A stretch of 64,000 nucleotides of DNA from Rhodobacter sp. (GCA_020637555.1 JACKKF010000003.1:248001-312000); one strand, 5' to 3'. Positions 8,147 to 16,166 are shown, counted from the first letter of the stretch. The notes: generated by a model from the letters alone, not told the origin. A program made the numbers and translations.

Positions 8147-8854
8147 TCAAATTGACAGACGTCGAAAGGTCGATTCCGGGCCCGAATTGTCGAAGAACGG
8201 CACCGAATCCGGCGGCCCCTCGCGGACGATGGCTTCGGCCTCGGCCAGGACGACTTCGGTGATGAAGGGCAGGTCCAGCCCGCGCGCTTCGCTCAGGGCG
8301 ATCCAGTGCAGATGGCTCAATTCATCCGTGGCGCGCGCGAAATCGTCAGGATCGCCCACCAGATCTTCGGCCTGGGCCAGAAAGAAACGGGCGTCGAACC
8401 GGCGCGTGCGGCCGGGCGGCGTGACCGCACGAAAGAGAAAGCGCAGCCGGTCGGCCGACGGGCGCAGGCCGGCATCGGCAAAGGCCGCCCAGTCGGCGGG
8501 CAACGGCCCGTCCCAGGCGTCGGGGCGGCCCAGGAACAGTCCGGCTTCCTCCCACAACTCGCGGATCGCGGCCAGCGCCATGGCCTCGGGCGCGGGCGGG
8601 TCGGCGGTCACCGGACGCTGGAGCAGCAGCGCACGCTGGTCGTCAGACAGCGGCGCAGGCGGCCGCACGAGGCGGTCGTCGGCATCCACCGCGCCCCCGG
8701 GAAAGACATATTTCGAAGGCATGAAGGCGGCCTTGGCCCCCCGTTGCCCCATCAGCACGCGCGGGCTGCCGGTTCCGGCGTCCCGCACCAGCACGATCGT
8801 CGCGGCATCGCGGATCGGGCGATCATGGCCCAGGTCCTCGGGATCGGCGCTCAT
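8147..8854 (-). CDS. NUDIX-family pyrophosphohydrolase
   Basis: A 235-residue cytoplasmic hydrolase of the NUDIX superfamily, which cleaves nucleoside diphosphates linked to another group; the substrate (possibly CoA derivatives or nucleotide sugars) is not deducible. The motif is FPGGAVDADD early and MALAAIRELWEEAGLFLG, the conserved G..A..RE..EE.G core with its catalytic glutamates. The region between these two parts is longer than in MutT-like members, as in the larger CoA-pyrophosphatase-like group. The ATG at 8854 overlaps the stop of the DUF983 gene by four bases (ATGA), so the two are translationally coupled. Confidence 0.85.
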   Translation of the reverse strand: MSADPEDLGHDRPIRDAATIVLVRDAGTGSPRVLMGQRGAKAAFMPSKYVFPGGAVDADDRLVRPPAPLSDDQRALLLQRPVTADPPAPEAMALAAIRELWEEAGLFLGRPDAWDGPLPADWAAFADAGLRPSADRLRFLFRAVTPPGRTRRFDARFFLAQAEDLVGDPDDFARATDELSHLHWIALSEARGLDLPFITEVVLAEAEAIVREGPPDSVPFFDNSGPESTFRRLSI

Positions 8855-9255
8855 TCCTCGCCGCCGAAGCCGTGCATCCTGCGCGACCATTGCAGCGCCA
8901 CCAGCGCCCCCTTGAATCGCGGCAGCAGCCACAACGCCATGACCAGCGCCACGGTCCAGCAGACGCCGATCATCACCCAGGGTGACGGCGCAAAGGCCAG
9001 ATAGATCGACAGATACAGCGCCATCGTCAATTTGCCGACCACCAGGATCGTCAGATAGGCCGGGCCGTCATCGGCGCGGTGATGGTGAAACGCCTCGCCG
9101 CAGTCGGGGCAGCTGTCGGCGACCTTGAGAAAGCCCGACATCATCGCGCCTGTGCCGCAGGCAGGGCAGCGCCGGGACCAGCCCTTGCGCACAGCGGGCC
9201 ACAGGGGGCGGTCGTCCTCGGCGGGCAGGGTCGAGGTGCTTTCGGTCAATGTCAT
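8851..9255 (-). CDS. DUF983 small membrane protein with zinc ribbon
   Basis: A 134-residue protein. After a short polar N-terminus there are two CxxC pairs (RCPACGTGAMMSGFL and CPDCGEAFHHHRADDGPAY) forming a rubredoxin-like zinc knuckle, then two hydrophobic helices (AYLTILVVGKLTMALYLSIY and WVMIGVCWTVALVMALWLL). This is the standard DUF983 layout, a family of unknown role common in alphaproteobacteria. It is the first gene of a two-gene minus-strand unit with the NUDIX hydrolase (4-base overlap) and divergent from the EF-hand gene across 192 bases. Confidence 0.85.
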   Translation of the reverse strand: MTLTESTSTLPAEDDRPLWPAVRKGWSRRCPACGTGAMMSGFLKVADSCPDCGEAFHHHRADDGPAYLTILVVGKLTMALYLSIYLAFAPSPWVMIGVCWTVALVMALWLLPRFKGALVALQWSRRMHGFGGEE

Positions 9256-9447
9256 GGCAAGGCCTCTCTGCCGACAGACGGCGGGTTCGGGCAAGGGTCG
9301 CGGGGTCGGCGCCAAGATGGGCGAGCCTAAAGAAGAGGTCAAGTTCAGCTTTTCCGCAATTGCTGCGACGGAACGCCCCGGCTGGCCCGTTAGAGGGGTA
9401 TCAACGCGCCGAGGCGATGACCCGAGGCGCCCAGATCGGAGAGACCC

Positions 9448-10173
9448 ATGACCAAGACCACCATGACCGCCGTTGCGCTGATTCTCGCGGCGATCCCTCT
9501 GTCGGGCTTCGCGCAGGACGCAACCTCGCCCCGGCCGCCGATGCCGGCGTTCGATTTCGCCACCGCCGATGCCGATGGCAGCGGCGGGATCTCGGCCGAG
9601 GAATGGACCGCCTATACCGGCACCCTGTGGGCCAACGCCCGGGCCGAGCGCATGGGCGCACGCGCCGATGCTCTGATGGCGGCGGATGCGAACGGCGACG
9701 GGATGCTCAGCCGTGACGAACTGATCGCCGGCATGACCGCCCAGGCCGAGGCCCGCCAGCAGGCGCGGGCGGACGGACAGGGGCCGATGGGCCGCGGGCG
9801 TGACGGCGAGCGCGGGATGCACGGCGGCCGCCACGGTGGCCGCGACGGCCATGATCGCGGCGAGGGCTGCGAACGCGGCGGACGCCATGGTCACGACCAC
9901 GGCGATCGTGGCGGTCGGCACGGCGACCATGATCGCGGCATGATGGGCGAAGGACGCGGCCAGGGCATGGGCCAAGGTCACGGAATGGGCCAGGGTATGG
10001 GCCAAGGCATGGGACAGGGCGGCCAGCAGGGTGCCATGCGTGGCGATGGCCCCATGCAGGATCGTGCGGGGCGCGGCTTCGCGATGATCGATCAGGACGG
10101 TGACGGCCAGATCAGCCCGGACGAACTGGCGCAGGCGCAGGCCTTCATGCAGCGTCGGCAGCGCAACAACTGA
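9448..10173 (+). CDS. Secreted EF-hand protein with His/Gly/Met-rich linker
   Basis: A 241-residue protein with a signal peptide (MTKTTMTAVALILAAIPLSGFAQ, cut at about 22). Three canonical 12-residue EF-hand loops can be read: D41-E52 (DADGSGGISAEE), D80-E91 (DANGDGMLSRDE) and D215-E226 (DQDGDGQISPDE). Between the second and third lies ~85 residues of low complexity: first rich in His, Gly, Arg and Asp, then repeated MGQG units. The EF hands should bind calcium in the periplasm. The His-rich stretch could bind transition metals (inference). It is followed 66 bases later by an ECF sigma factor, putative anti-sigma and heavy-metal-sensor-like genes, which suggests a shared regulon. Confidence 0.85.
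   Translation: MTKTTMTAVALILAAIPLSGFAQDATSPRPPMPAFDFATADADGSGGISAEEWTAYTGTLWANARAERMGARADALMAADANGDGMLSRDELIAGMTAQAEARQQARADGQGPMGRGRDGERGMHGGRHGGRDGHDRGEGCERGGRHGHDHGDRGGRHGDHDRGMMGEGRGQGMGQGHGMGQGMGQGMGQGGQQGAMRGDGPMQDRAGRGFAMIDQDGDGQISPDELAQAQAFMQRRQRNN
9958..10032 (+). repeat. Tandem ATGGGCCAGGGC-type coding repeat
   Basis: Inside the EF-hand gene, imperfect 6- and 12-base units encode successive GMGQ groups. The repeat is in frame and can expand or shrink without frameshift, so its length may vary between strains. Confidence 0.75.
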
Positions 10174-10239
10174 GTTGCGTGCAACCGGGCCGGGCGCTAC
10201 CTCGATAGGCGCCCGGTCCCCGGAAGGCCCGGGTGACGG

Positions 10240-10833
10240 ATGCCAAGGGATACGACCGCCAGCATGACTGCTTCCCAGGGTCTCGACGACGACGCCTTGC
10301 TCGCGCGCTATGCCGCGGGCGACCGGGCTGCGGCGCAGATCTTGCTGGATCGGCTGGCACCGCGCGTCCTGCGTCTGGCACGGCGCCTGCTCCAGGATCC
10401 GGCCGAGGCCGAGGACGTCACGCAGGAGGCCATGTTGCGGCTGTGGCAGATCGCCCCGCGCTGGCAGGCCGGCGGCGCCCAGCCATCGACCTGGTTGCAT
10501 CGGGTCGCGGTCAATCTGGCGACCGATCGGTTGCGCAAGCGGCGCGGGGTTGGCCTCGACGAGATCGCCGAGCCGGACGATCCCAGCCCGGGCGTGGTCG
10601 ATGGCATGATGCAGACGGATCGCCTGCGCGCGCTGGACGAGGCGCTGGCGATGCTGCCCGACCGGCAGCGCGTGGCGGTGGTGCTCAGACACCTCGAGGG
10701 GATGAACAACCCCGAGATCGCCGCCAGCATGGGGATCGGGGTCGAGGCCGTGGAAAGCCTGACCGCGCGGGGAAAACGGCGTCTGGCCCAGCTCTTGCAG
10801 GGACGACGCGACGATTTGGGGTATGACCGATGA
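10240..10833 (+). CDS. ECF-type sigma factor
   Basis: A 197-residue sigma-70 family factor of the extracytoplasmic-function class. Region 2 runs from LLARYAAGDRAAAQILLD through AEDVTQEAMLRLWQ to STWLHRVAVNLATDRLRKRR. Region 4 holds ALAMLPDRQRVAVVLRHLEGMNNPEIAASMGIGVEAVESL, whose helix-turn-helix recognises the -35 element. An in-frame ATG at 10264 (MTASQG) is an alternative start with AAGGGA upstream. The stop overlaps the next gene by ATGA, the usual sigma/anti-sigma coupling. It likely directs transcription in response to the membrane-anchored partners encoded next; the target promoters were not identified. Confidence 0.9.
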   Translation: MPRDTTASMTASQGLDDDALLARYAAGDRAAAQILLDRLAPRVLRLARRLLQDPAEAEDVTQEAMLRLWQIAPRWQAGGAQPSTWLHRVAVNLATDRLRKRRGVGLDEIAEPDDPSPGVVDGMMQTDRLRALDEALAMLPDRQRVAVVLRHLEGMNNPEIAASMGIGVEAVESLTARGKRRLAQLLQGRRDDLGYDR

Positions 10834-11258
10834 GCCAGGACAAAGGGATCGACGGACGGATCGACGGGTTTGACGACGCGGACCTCGACGCCTTGTTCAC
10901 CGAGGCGCGCGCGGCCAGCCCGGTGCCCCTGTCCGATGCCTTTCACGCCCGGTTGCAGGCGGACGCCACCGCGGCCCTGCCGGGCAAGCCCGCGACACCC
11001 GGCCTGCTGGCGCGCCTGGGGGCGATGCTGGCGGCGATCGGCGGCGCACCGGGACTGGCCGGGGTGGGCGCTGCCGGGCTGGCGGGGGTCTGGATCGGCT
11101 TTGCCGCGCCGGGGCCGACGGCCGACCTGCTCGAGTCCTTCTGGCAAGGCGCGGCCGGGGTCACGCCGCAGGCGGCGGTCTGGGCCGAGGGAAGCGAACC
11201 GGCACTGGGCAGCGGCGGAGCCGACCTGCTGGCGGTGATCGACAGCGACATGGAGTGA
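10830..11258 (+). CDS. Putative anti-sigma factor
   Basis: A 142-residue protein without a recognised domain. The N-terminus is acidic (DGFDDADLDALFTEARAA), similar to the sigma-binding start of many anti-sigma factors. One hydrophobic segment lies at about residues 65-90 (MLAAIGGAPGLAGVGAAGLAGVWIGF), followed by a short periplasmic tail. There is no zinc HxxxCxxC motif, so it is not a ZAS-type anti-sigma. The role is inferred from its position: four-base overlap with the ECF sigma gene and 7 bases before the heavy-metal-sensor-like gene. Confidence 0.6.
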   Translation: MSQDKGIDGRIDGFDDADLDALFTEARAASPVPLSDAFHARLQADATAALPGKPATPGLLARLGAMLAAIGGAPGLAGVGAAGLAGVWIGFAAPGPTADLLESFWQGAAGVTPQAAVWAEGSEPALGSGGADLLAVIDSDME

Positions 11259-11265
11259 GGCAGCG

Positions 11266-11790
11266 ATGAGCGAAACCCCCACCATCAAGACCGACAGCGG
11301 CAAACCCGCGGGGCGTGGCCTGCGGATTGCGCTGATGATGTCGCTGATGCTGAACCTACTGGTGATCGGCGTGCTGATCGGCGGGGTGATGCGCGTGTCG
11401 CGCATGGAGGCGATGATGCCGCCCGATCAACCCGACATTCGTTCCCTGTGGCGCGTTTTGCCCGATGGCGCGCGCGACGAGCTGCGCAGCATGGCGCGCA
11501 CCCGCGGCTTTGGCGATGCCGGCCCGCGACCCAGCCGCGACGAGCGCCGCGCCCGCGCCGCCGCGGCCACCGATGCCCTGGTTTCGGCCCTGCGCGCCGA
11601 TCCGTTCGATCCCGCGGGTTTCGCCCGGCTCATGACCGGCGACCGCGAGGCGCGGAACCGTCGTGTCGATGCCGCGAATGCGGCCTTTGCCGCCGAAGTC
11701 GCCCGGCTCACCCCGGCGGACCGCATGGCCATGGCCGAACGTCTGGCCACCGCCGGCCCGCGGGACGATCGCCGCCGCCACGATCACTGA
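11266..11790 (+). CDS. Periplasmic heavy-metal-sensor-like (CnrX/ZraP-type) protein
   Basis: A 174-residue protein with one N-terminal membrane anchor (about residues 20-43, LRIALMMSLMLNLLVIGVLIGGVM) and a helical Arg/Ala-rich periplasmic part ending LTPADRMAMAERL, close to the LTxxxR-type motif of the CpxP/ZraP/CnrX group. The last residues are HDH-like and could bind metal. In CnrYXH-type systems such a protein detects metal and releases the ECF sigma factor. Here it is third in the order sigma, anti-sigma, sensor. No Cys is present, and the metal is unknown. Confidence 0.7.
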   Translation: MSETPTIKTDSGKPAGRGLRIALMMSLMLNLLVIGVLIGGVMRVSRMEAMMPPDQPDIRSLWRVLPDGARDELRSMARTRGFGDAGPRPSRDERRARAAAATDALVSALRADPFDPAGFARLMTGDREARNRRVDAANAAFAAEVARLTPADRMAMAERLATAGPRDDRRRHDH

Positions 11791-11796
11791 CCGCGC

Positions 11797-11848
11797 GCGC
11801 TGACGGTGTGCGCTGACGATTTGCGCTGACTGTGTGCGCTGACGGGGG
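11797..11848 (+). repeat. Four 13-bp tandem repeats
   Basis: Units beginning GCGCTGAC start at 11797, 11810, 11823 and 11836, exactly 13 bases apart, with variable last five bases. They begin 7 bases after the stop of the sensor gene, in the spacer before the convergent pleD gene. No hairpin is obvious, and the function is unknown. Confidence 0.8.
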
Positions 11849-11945
11849 CGGCGGCGGCGGTGGACCCGCGCGCCGCTTGCGCCGGGTCCGTCGGTCACGC
11901 TTGCCAGATCGCGCCGGCTGATTGGGGCCGGCGGCGATCGGTAGA

Positions 11946-13334
11946 TCACGCCGCGCTTGAGATGGTGACCTGATTGCGGCCCTCGGTCTTGGCCGCGAAC
12001 AGCGCGGCATCGGCCCGGGCCAGCGTGTTTCGCGCCGTCTGATCGGCTTCGTCCGGGCCCAGGTCCGGCCCCAGGGCCAGGCCGACCGAAATCGTCACCT
12101 GAACCGTGCCGCGCCCATCGGGCAGGGGCACGGGTTCGTCCCCGATGACCCGGCAAAGCCGTTCGGCCGCGATGCGCGCGGTGCCCAGGGTGGCATCGGG
12201 CAGGGCGATCAGAAATTCCTCGCCGCCGATCCGCGCGACCAGATCGGACGGGCGCAGGTTGTCGCGCAGGCGTGCCGCGACGGTTTCCAGCACCGCGTCC
12301 CCGGCGCCGTGGCCAAAGGTGTCGTTCACCGTCTTGAACCGGTCGAGGTCCAGAACCATCACCGCGAACCGGCGCCCGGTTTCCCGCGCCCGCGCGGCGA
12401 TCCGGTCCAGATGCGCCAGCGCATAGCGCCGATTGTAGAGACCGGTCAGCGGGTCGGTCACCGCCAGCCTGAGCCCGTTCGACACCGCCCGCCGCAAGGC
12501 ATCGGCGCGGCGCTTTCGTTGCACATGCAGATGCAGCCGCAACGCCGTTTCCTGCGCATCCAGCGGCAACGGCAGCAGGTCGCTGGCCCCGACATCGAGG
12601 GCGATCGCCGCGGTATCGGGGTTGGCATCGTGCAGCGCCAGCGCGATTGCGGCGTGGCGGCTCTGTTCGCGCGAGCGCAGGTCGGCGACCAGCCGCAGAC
12701 CGGACCCAGGGGCGCCGAGGTCACCGGCAACCATGTAGACATCGGGCACCGCCCCCGGCGCGGCATCGCTCAGCGCGGCCGCCGGGGTCAGGACCGACAG
12801 GCGTTCCTTCAGGTGCGGCGCAAGCGCCGTGCGCCACGCGATGGCGATGGCGGGTTCCGCCGCCACCAGCCCGACACGGCCCGGCATTGAAAAGATGGTC
12901 TCGTCCTCGGCCAGGGCGAGATCGCCCCAGCCCTCGGACCGCAACCGCAACTCGGCCTCGGTCTCGCGGGCGCGCAGCAGGCTGCGGATCCGGGCCAGCA
13001 GGATCACCTCGTTCAGGGGTTTGGTCAGGAATTCGTCCGCCCCGGCCTCCAGCGCCTTCAACCGGTTCTGCCGGTCGCCCGACGCGGTGATGATCACGAC
13101 CGGAATGTGCTGTGTTTCGGGCATGGTGCGCAGACGGCGGCAGACCTCGATCCCGGAAATGTCGGGCAGCATCATGTCCAGCAGGATCAGCTTTGGCCGT
13201 TCGCGCCGGGCAATGTCCAGCGCATCGCGGCCGGTTGCCGCCTGCAGCGTTTCATGGAAGGCCGCGTTCAGCTTGACCTTCAGGATGATCCGGTTGGTGG
13301 CCAGATCGTCCACGATCAGGATTTTTCCCGACAT
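11946..13334 (-). CDS. pleD: PleD-type response regulator / diguanylate cyclase
   Basis: A 462-residue cytoplasmic protein making c-di-GMP from two GTP. Domain order: REC1 (residues 1-125) with acidic pair D9-D10, phospho-acceptor D53 in LLDMMLPD and a conserved KP after TK; a second degenerate REC (about 150-280) whose acceptor site is not conserved; and a GGDEF domain (about 295-462) starting DPLTGLYNRRYA with active site GGEEF. An RPSD inhibitory I-site lies five residues before GGEEF, so product inhibition is expected. This is the architecture of Caulobacter PleD. It is divergent from the DUF3572 gene; the 139-base spacer holds two palindromes. It could feed the PilZ domain of BcsA encoded at 26 kb. 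Confidence 0.93.
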   Translation of the reverse strand: MSGKILIVDDLATNRIILKVKLNAAFHETLQAATGRDALDIARRERPKLILLDMMLPDISGIEVCRRLRTMPETQHIPVVIITASGDRQNRLKALEAGADEFLTKPLNEVILLARIRSLLRARETEAELRLRSEGWGDLALAEDETIFSMPGRVGLVAAEPAIAIAWRTALAPHLKERLSVLTPAAALSDAAPGAVPDVYMVAGDLGAPGSGLRLVADLRSREQSRHAAIALALHDANPDTAAIALDVGASDLLPLPLDAQETALRLHLHVQRKRRADALRRAVSNGLRLAVTDPLTGLYNRRYALAHLDRIAARARETGRRFAVMVLDLDRFKTVNDTFGHGAGDAVLETVAARLRDNLRPSDLVARIGGEEFLIALPDATLGTARIAAERLCRVIGDEPVPLPDGRGTVQVTISVGLALGPDLGPDEADQTARNTLARADAALFAAKTEGRNQVTISSAA

Positions 13335-13426
13335 CTGCCGTTACCTTTACTGCTCCCGTCACGTCCACGCCGGATGGTGTTGCGTGCCACTGCCATTTGT
13401 GGGACGTAGATCCGGTGTAACGGCAA

Positions 13427-13457
13427 AAGGTTAATGAAACCTTGCGATCCGTTAACG
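13427..13457. promoter_or_regulatory. Two palindromes in the pleD / DUF3572 divergent spacer
   Basis: AAGGTT-AATGA-AACCTT at 13427-13443 is a perfect 6-bp inverted repeat, and CGTTAACG at 13450-13457 is an 8-bp palindrome. Both lie between the divergent starts at 13334 and 13474, so they could be operator sites. No known regulator consensus was matched with confidence. Confidence 0.35.
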
Positions 13458-13473
13458 TCGTCACGAGGTTCCC

Positions 13474-13758
13474 ATGTCCCTGACACGCGCCACCGCCGAG
13501 ACCTTTGCCGCCCGCGTCCTGGCCTGGTTGGCCGAGGATCACGCGCGCATCGGCGGTTTTCTGGCCTGGTCCGGCGAGAGCCCCGACAGCCTGCGCGCGC
13601 GGCTCGCGGACCCGGGTCTGCTGCTGGCGGTGGTCGATTACCTGCTGCTTGACGAGTCGATGCTGCTCGATGCCTGCAGCGATCTTGCCGTGCCGCCCGA
13701 AACCCCGATGCAGGCGCGCGCGGCGCTGCCCGGGGGGGCCGAGTATCACTGGACCTGA
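13474..13758 (+). CDS. DUF3572 family protein
   Basis: A 94-residue soluble helical protein. The pattern ARVLAWLAEDHARIGGFLAWSGESPDSLRARLADP, then LLAVVDYLLLDESMLLDAC, is that of DUF3572, a short alphaproteobacterial family of unknown role often found next to pleD. An upstream GAGG precedes the ATG. The next gene (HAD hydrolase) starts 3 bases after its stop, so they form an operon. Confidence 0.8.
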   Translation: MSLTRATAETFAARVLAWLAEDHARIGGFLAWSGESPDSLRARLADPGLLLAVVDYLLLDESMLLDACSDLAVPPETPMQARAALPGGAEYHWT

Positions 13759-13761
13759 GCC

Positions 13762-14448
13762 ATGGGCCCCATCCGCGCGATTCTCTTCGACAAGGACGGC
13801 ACGCTGTTCGATTTCCAGGCCACCTGGGGGGCCTGGGCGCGGTCGCTGTTGCACGAGCTGTCGGCTGGCGATACCGCGTTGTCGGTGCGTATGGCCGATG
13901 CGATGGATTTCGACGCCGCCGCCGGCCGCTTTCGCCCCGATTCGTCGGTGATTGCCGGCACCGGGCGTGAAGTTGCCGAGTTGCTCGCACCCCTTTGCGG
14001 CGTCGCCGCGGACCGGCTCGAACAGCGCCTGTCGATCGCCGCCGCCGAGGCCCCCCTGGTCGAGGCCGCGCCCCTGCGCCCGCTTCTGTCCGGTCTGCGG
14101 TCCTCGGGCCTGCGGCTGGGCGTGGCGACGAACGACTTCGAATCCGTCGCCCGGCGTCATCTGGCCGGGGTGCTCGATCTGTTCGACTTTGTCGCGGGGT
14201 TCGATTCCGGCCATGGCGGCAAGCCGGAACCGGGCATGTTGCTGGCGTTTTCGCGCGCCTGCGGTGTTGCGCCAGCCCAGGTCCTGATGGTGGGCGATTC
14301 GCGCCATGACCTGCTTGCGGGGCGCGCGGCCGGCATGGCGACGCTTGCGGTGCTCACGGGGGTCGCCACGCAGGCGGATCTGGCCGATCTGGCGGACGCG
14401 GTGCGCCCGGACATTGGCCATATTCCCGAACTTCTCGGGCTTTCCTGA
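13762..14448 (+). CDS. HAD-superfamily phosphatase (phosphoglycolate-phosphatase-like)
   Basis: A 228-residue cytoplasmic hydrolase. Motif I is ILFDKDGTLFD at residues 6-16, with nucleophile and acid aspartates. A helical cap follows. Motif II lies around LGVATND, and motifs III/IV are in KPEPGMLLAFSRACGV...VLMVGDSRHDLLAGRAAGM. This is the Gph-like subfamily, acting on small phosphate esters such as 2-phosphoglycolate, though the substrate cannot be fixed from sequence. It lies three bases after the DUF3572 gene. Confidence 0.85.
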   Translation: MGPIRAILFDKDGTLFDFQATWGAWARSLLHELSAGDTALSVRMADAMDFDAAAGRFRPDSSVIAGTGREVAELLAPLCGVAADRLEQRLSIAAAEAPLVEAAPLRPLLSGLRSSGLRLGVATNDFESVARRHLAGVLDLFDFVAGFDSGHGGKPEPGMLLAFSRACGVAPAQVLMVGDSRHDLLAGRAAGMATLAVLTGVATQADLADLADAVRPDIGHIPELLGLS

Positions 14449-14505
14449 TCGTCTTCGCGATTTCTTAAACTTCTCGCGCGCAGGCTGACCGGACGAGGGC
14501 AGCGG

Positions 14506-15123
14506 ATGGCGCGGATGCACGGTTTGATCAACAAATCTCTGCAGTGGTTCCTGAGCGACAGTTTCGGCGCCGGGCTTTGGCATGAGATCGCCCGGCAATC
14601 CGGCGTTGCGCAAAGCCTGGGACCTGACGGGTTCGAAACCATGCAGCTCTATGACGACGCGCTGACCGATGCCGTTCTCGACGCGGCCGTCCGTGTGCTG
14701 CGACGGCCGCATGACTCGTTGCTCGAGGATTTCGGAACCTATCTGGTCTCGAAGCAACGGATGGAGCCGTTGCGGCGGCTTCTGCGCTTTGGCGGCGTCA
14801 GCTTTACCGATTTTCTCTATTCGCTCGACGATCTGCGGGGGCGCAGCCAGCTTGCATTGCCCGAACTGGCCTTGCCGGACCTCAACATCGACGAGGCAGG
14901 CGAGGGGCAATTCACCCTGACATGCAGCGGGGGCGCGCAGGGGTTCGGTCATGTGATGGTCGGAATCCTGCGTGCGCTGGCGGACGATTACGGCGCGCTT
15001 GCCGTGCTGGAACACCACGGCGCGACGGTCGAAACGGCTGAAGAACGCATTCGGATCGAGGTGCACGATCCGGCATTCCATGCGGGCCGACGGTTCGATC
15101 TGGCGGTGGAGCAGTCGGGATGA
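14506..15123 (+). CDS. H-NOX-like sensor lacking heme-ligand residues
   Basis: A 205-residue protein with the H-NOX (heme-NO/O2-binding, HNOB) fold: MHGLINKSLQWFL at 4-16, then EDFGTYLVS, LLRFGGVSFTDFLYSLDDL and GFGHVMVGILRALADDYG. In canonical members the proximal heme ligand is a His in the LxxLH position; here residue 111 is Arg (SLDDLRGR). The propionate-binding YxSxR motif is also absent: the aligned stretch reads C140-S-G-G-A144. So by motif it should not bind heme the usual way. The next gene is a diguanylate cyclase whose start overlaps this stop, which fits a signalling pair. The signal sensed is unknown. Confidence 0.85.
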   Translation: MARMHGLINKSLQWFLSDSFGAGLWHEIARQSGVAQSLGPDGFETMQLYDDALTDAVLDAAVRVLRRPHDSLLEDFGTYLVSKQRMEPLRRLLRFGGVSFTDFLYSLDDLRGRSQLALPELALPDLNIDEAGEGQFTLTCSGGAQGFGHVMVGILRALADDYGALAVLEHHGATVETAEERIRIEVHDPAFHAGRRFDLAVEQSG

Positions 15124-16166
15124 TGGACGGCGACCTGCGCCACAACGGGGCGGTTCTGGGCCCGGCTGCGCTCAGTCGGGTCATGCCGCTTTTCCTGCGA
15201 CTGGATTCCGGCTGCCGGATCCGCGACGCGGGCCCGACCGTGCGCAAGCTGATGGGTGACACCGCTATCGGCCAGCGGCTGGATTCCGTCTTTTCGCTGA
15301 TCACACCCGCGAGCGTGACCGATGCCGGCGATCTGGTTCAGGCCAAGACCCTGCGCCTGTCGCTGCGATCTGCAATCGCCACCGCCTTCAAGGGGATCGC
15401 CGTGCCGCTGGGCAGCGGCGGCGAGGTCCTGTTGAACCTCTCTTTCGGCTATGCGCTGCGCGACGCGGTGCGCGACCACGCCCTGCTCGCGACCGATTTC
15501 GCACCGACCGACCTGGCAATCGAGCTGCTGTATCTGGTCGAGGCCAATCTTGCCGTGACCGGCGAGGTGAAGCGCATGGCCTCGCGGTTCGAGGGCGCCA
15601 AGGCCAGGGCCGAAGAGCAGGCGGTGACCGACGCCTTGACCGGATTGGGCAACCGGCGGGCGATGGAACTGGCGCTGGATCGCGTCCTGAGCACCGGAAA
15701 CGGGTTTGGCCTGTTGAACCTCGATCTGGATTTCTTCAAGAAAGTCAACGACACACTCGGTCATGCTGCCGGCGATCATGTGCTGATGGAGGTCGCGAAA
15801 CGGTTGCGCGCCAGCGTCCGGGGGGGCGACCTGGTGGCCCGGGTGGGGGGCGACGAATTCGTCATCCTGTTGGGTGGCGTGCGCGATATGGATCCGTTGC
15901 GACGCATCGGGGCGCAGATTCTGGCCCGGATGCAGGAGCCCATCCTGTTCGAGGGTGCGCCCTGCGGTGTCGCCATATCGATTGGCGCGGTGCTTGCCCC
16001 GACCGACGCGACAGTGACGGCGGATCGGTTGCTCGAACGGGCGGACCGGGCGCTCTATGCATCCAAACGGGCCGGCAGATCGCGGATGAGCGTGTGGCAG
16101 GACGATCGCGCCCCCCTGGAACTGGGCGCGGGGCCGACACACCGCTCAGGCAAACCGCCCGCATGA
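15120..16166 (+). CDS. Diguanylate cyclase with HNOBA-like N-terminal domain
   Basis: A 348-residue protein making c-di-GMP. The N-terminal ~150 residues (LSRVMPLFLRLDSGCRIRDAG, then IGQRLDSVFSLITP) match the HNOBA domain, a PAS-like partner domain normally found with H-NOX sensors. A ~30-residue helical coiled linker (LAVTGEVKRMASRFEGAKAR) follows. The GGDEF domain starts DALTGLGNRRAM, with GGDEF intact and RGGD five residues upstream as the inhibitory I-site. It has no membrane segment. The start at 15120 overlaps the H-NOX stop (ATGA); 15123 is an alternative ATG. The pair is very likely a sensor-output unit. Confidence 0.9.
   Translation: MMDGDLRHNGAVLGPAALSRVMPLFLRLDSGCRIRDAGPTVRKLMGDTAIGQRLDSVFSLITPASVTDAGDLVQAKTLRLSLRSAIATAFKGIAVPLGSGGEVLLNLSFGYALRDAVRDHALLATDFAPTDLAIELLYLVEANLAVTGEVKRMASRFEGAKARAEEQAVTDALTGLGNRRAMELALDRVLSTGNGFGLLNLDLDFFKKVNDTLGHAAGDHVLMEVAKRLRASVRGGDLVARVGGDEFVILLGGVRDMDPLRRIGAQILARMQEPILFEGAPCGVAISIGAVLAPTDATVTADRLLERADRALYASKRAGRSRMSVWQDDRAPLELGAGPTHRSGKPPA

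Noticed and set aside
9370..9391. GGAAC ... CGTT as an ECF sigma promoter before the EF-hand gene
   Set aside because: The two boxes are 13 bases apart; ECF promoters need about 16-17.
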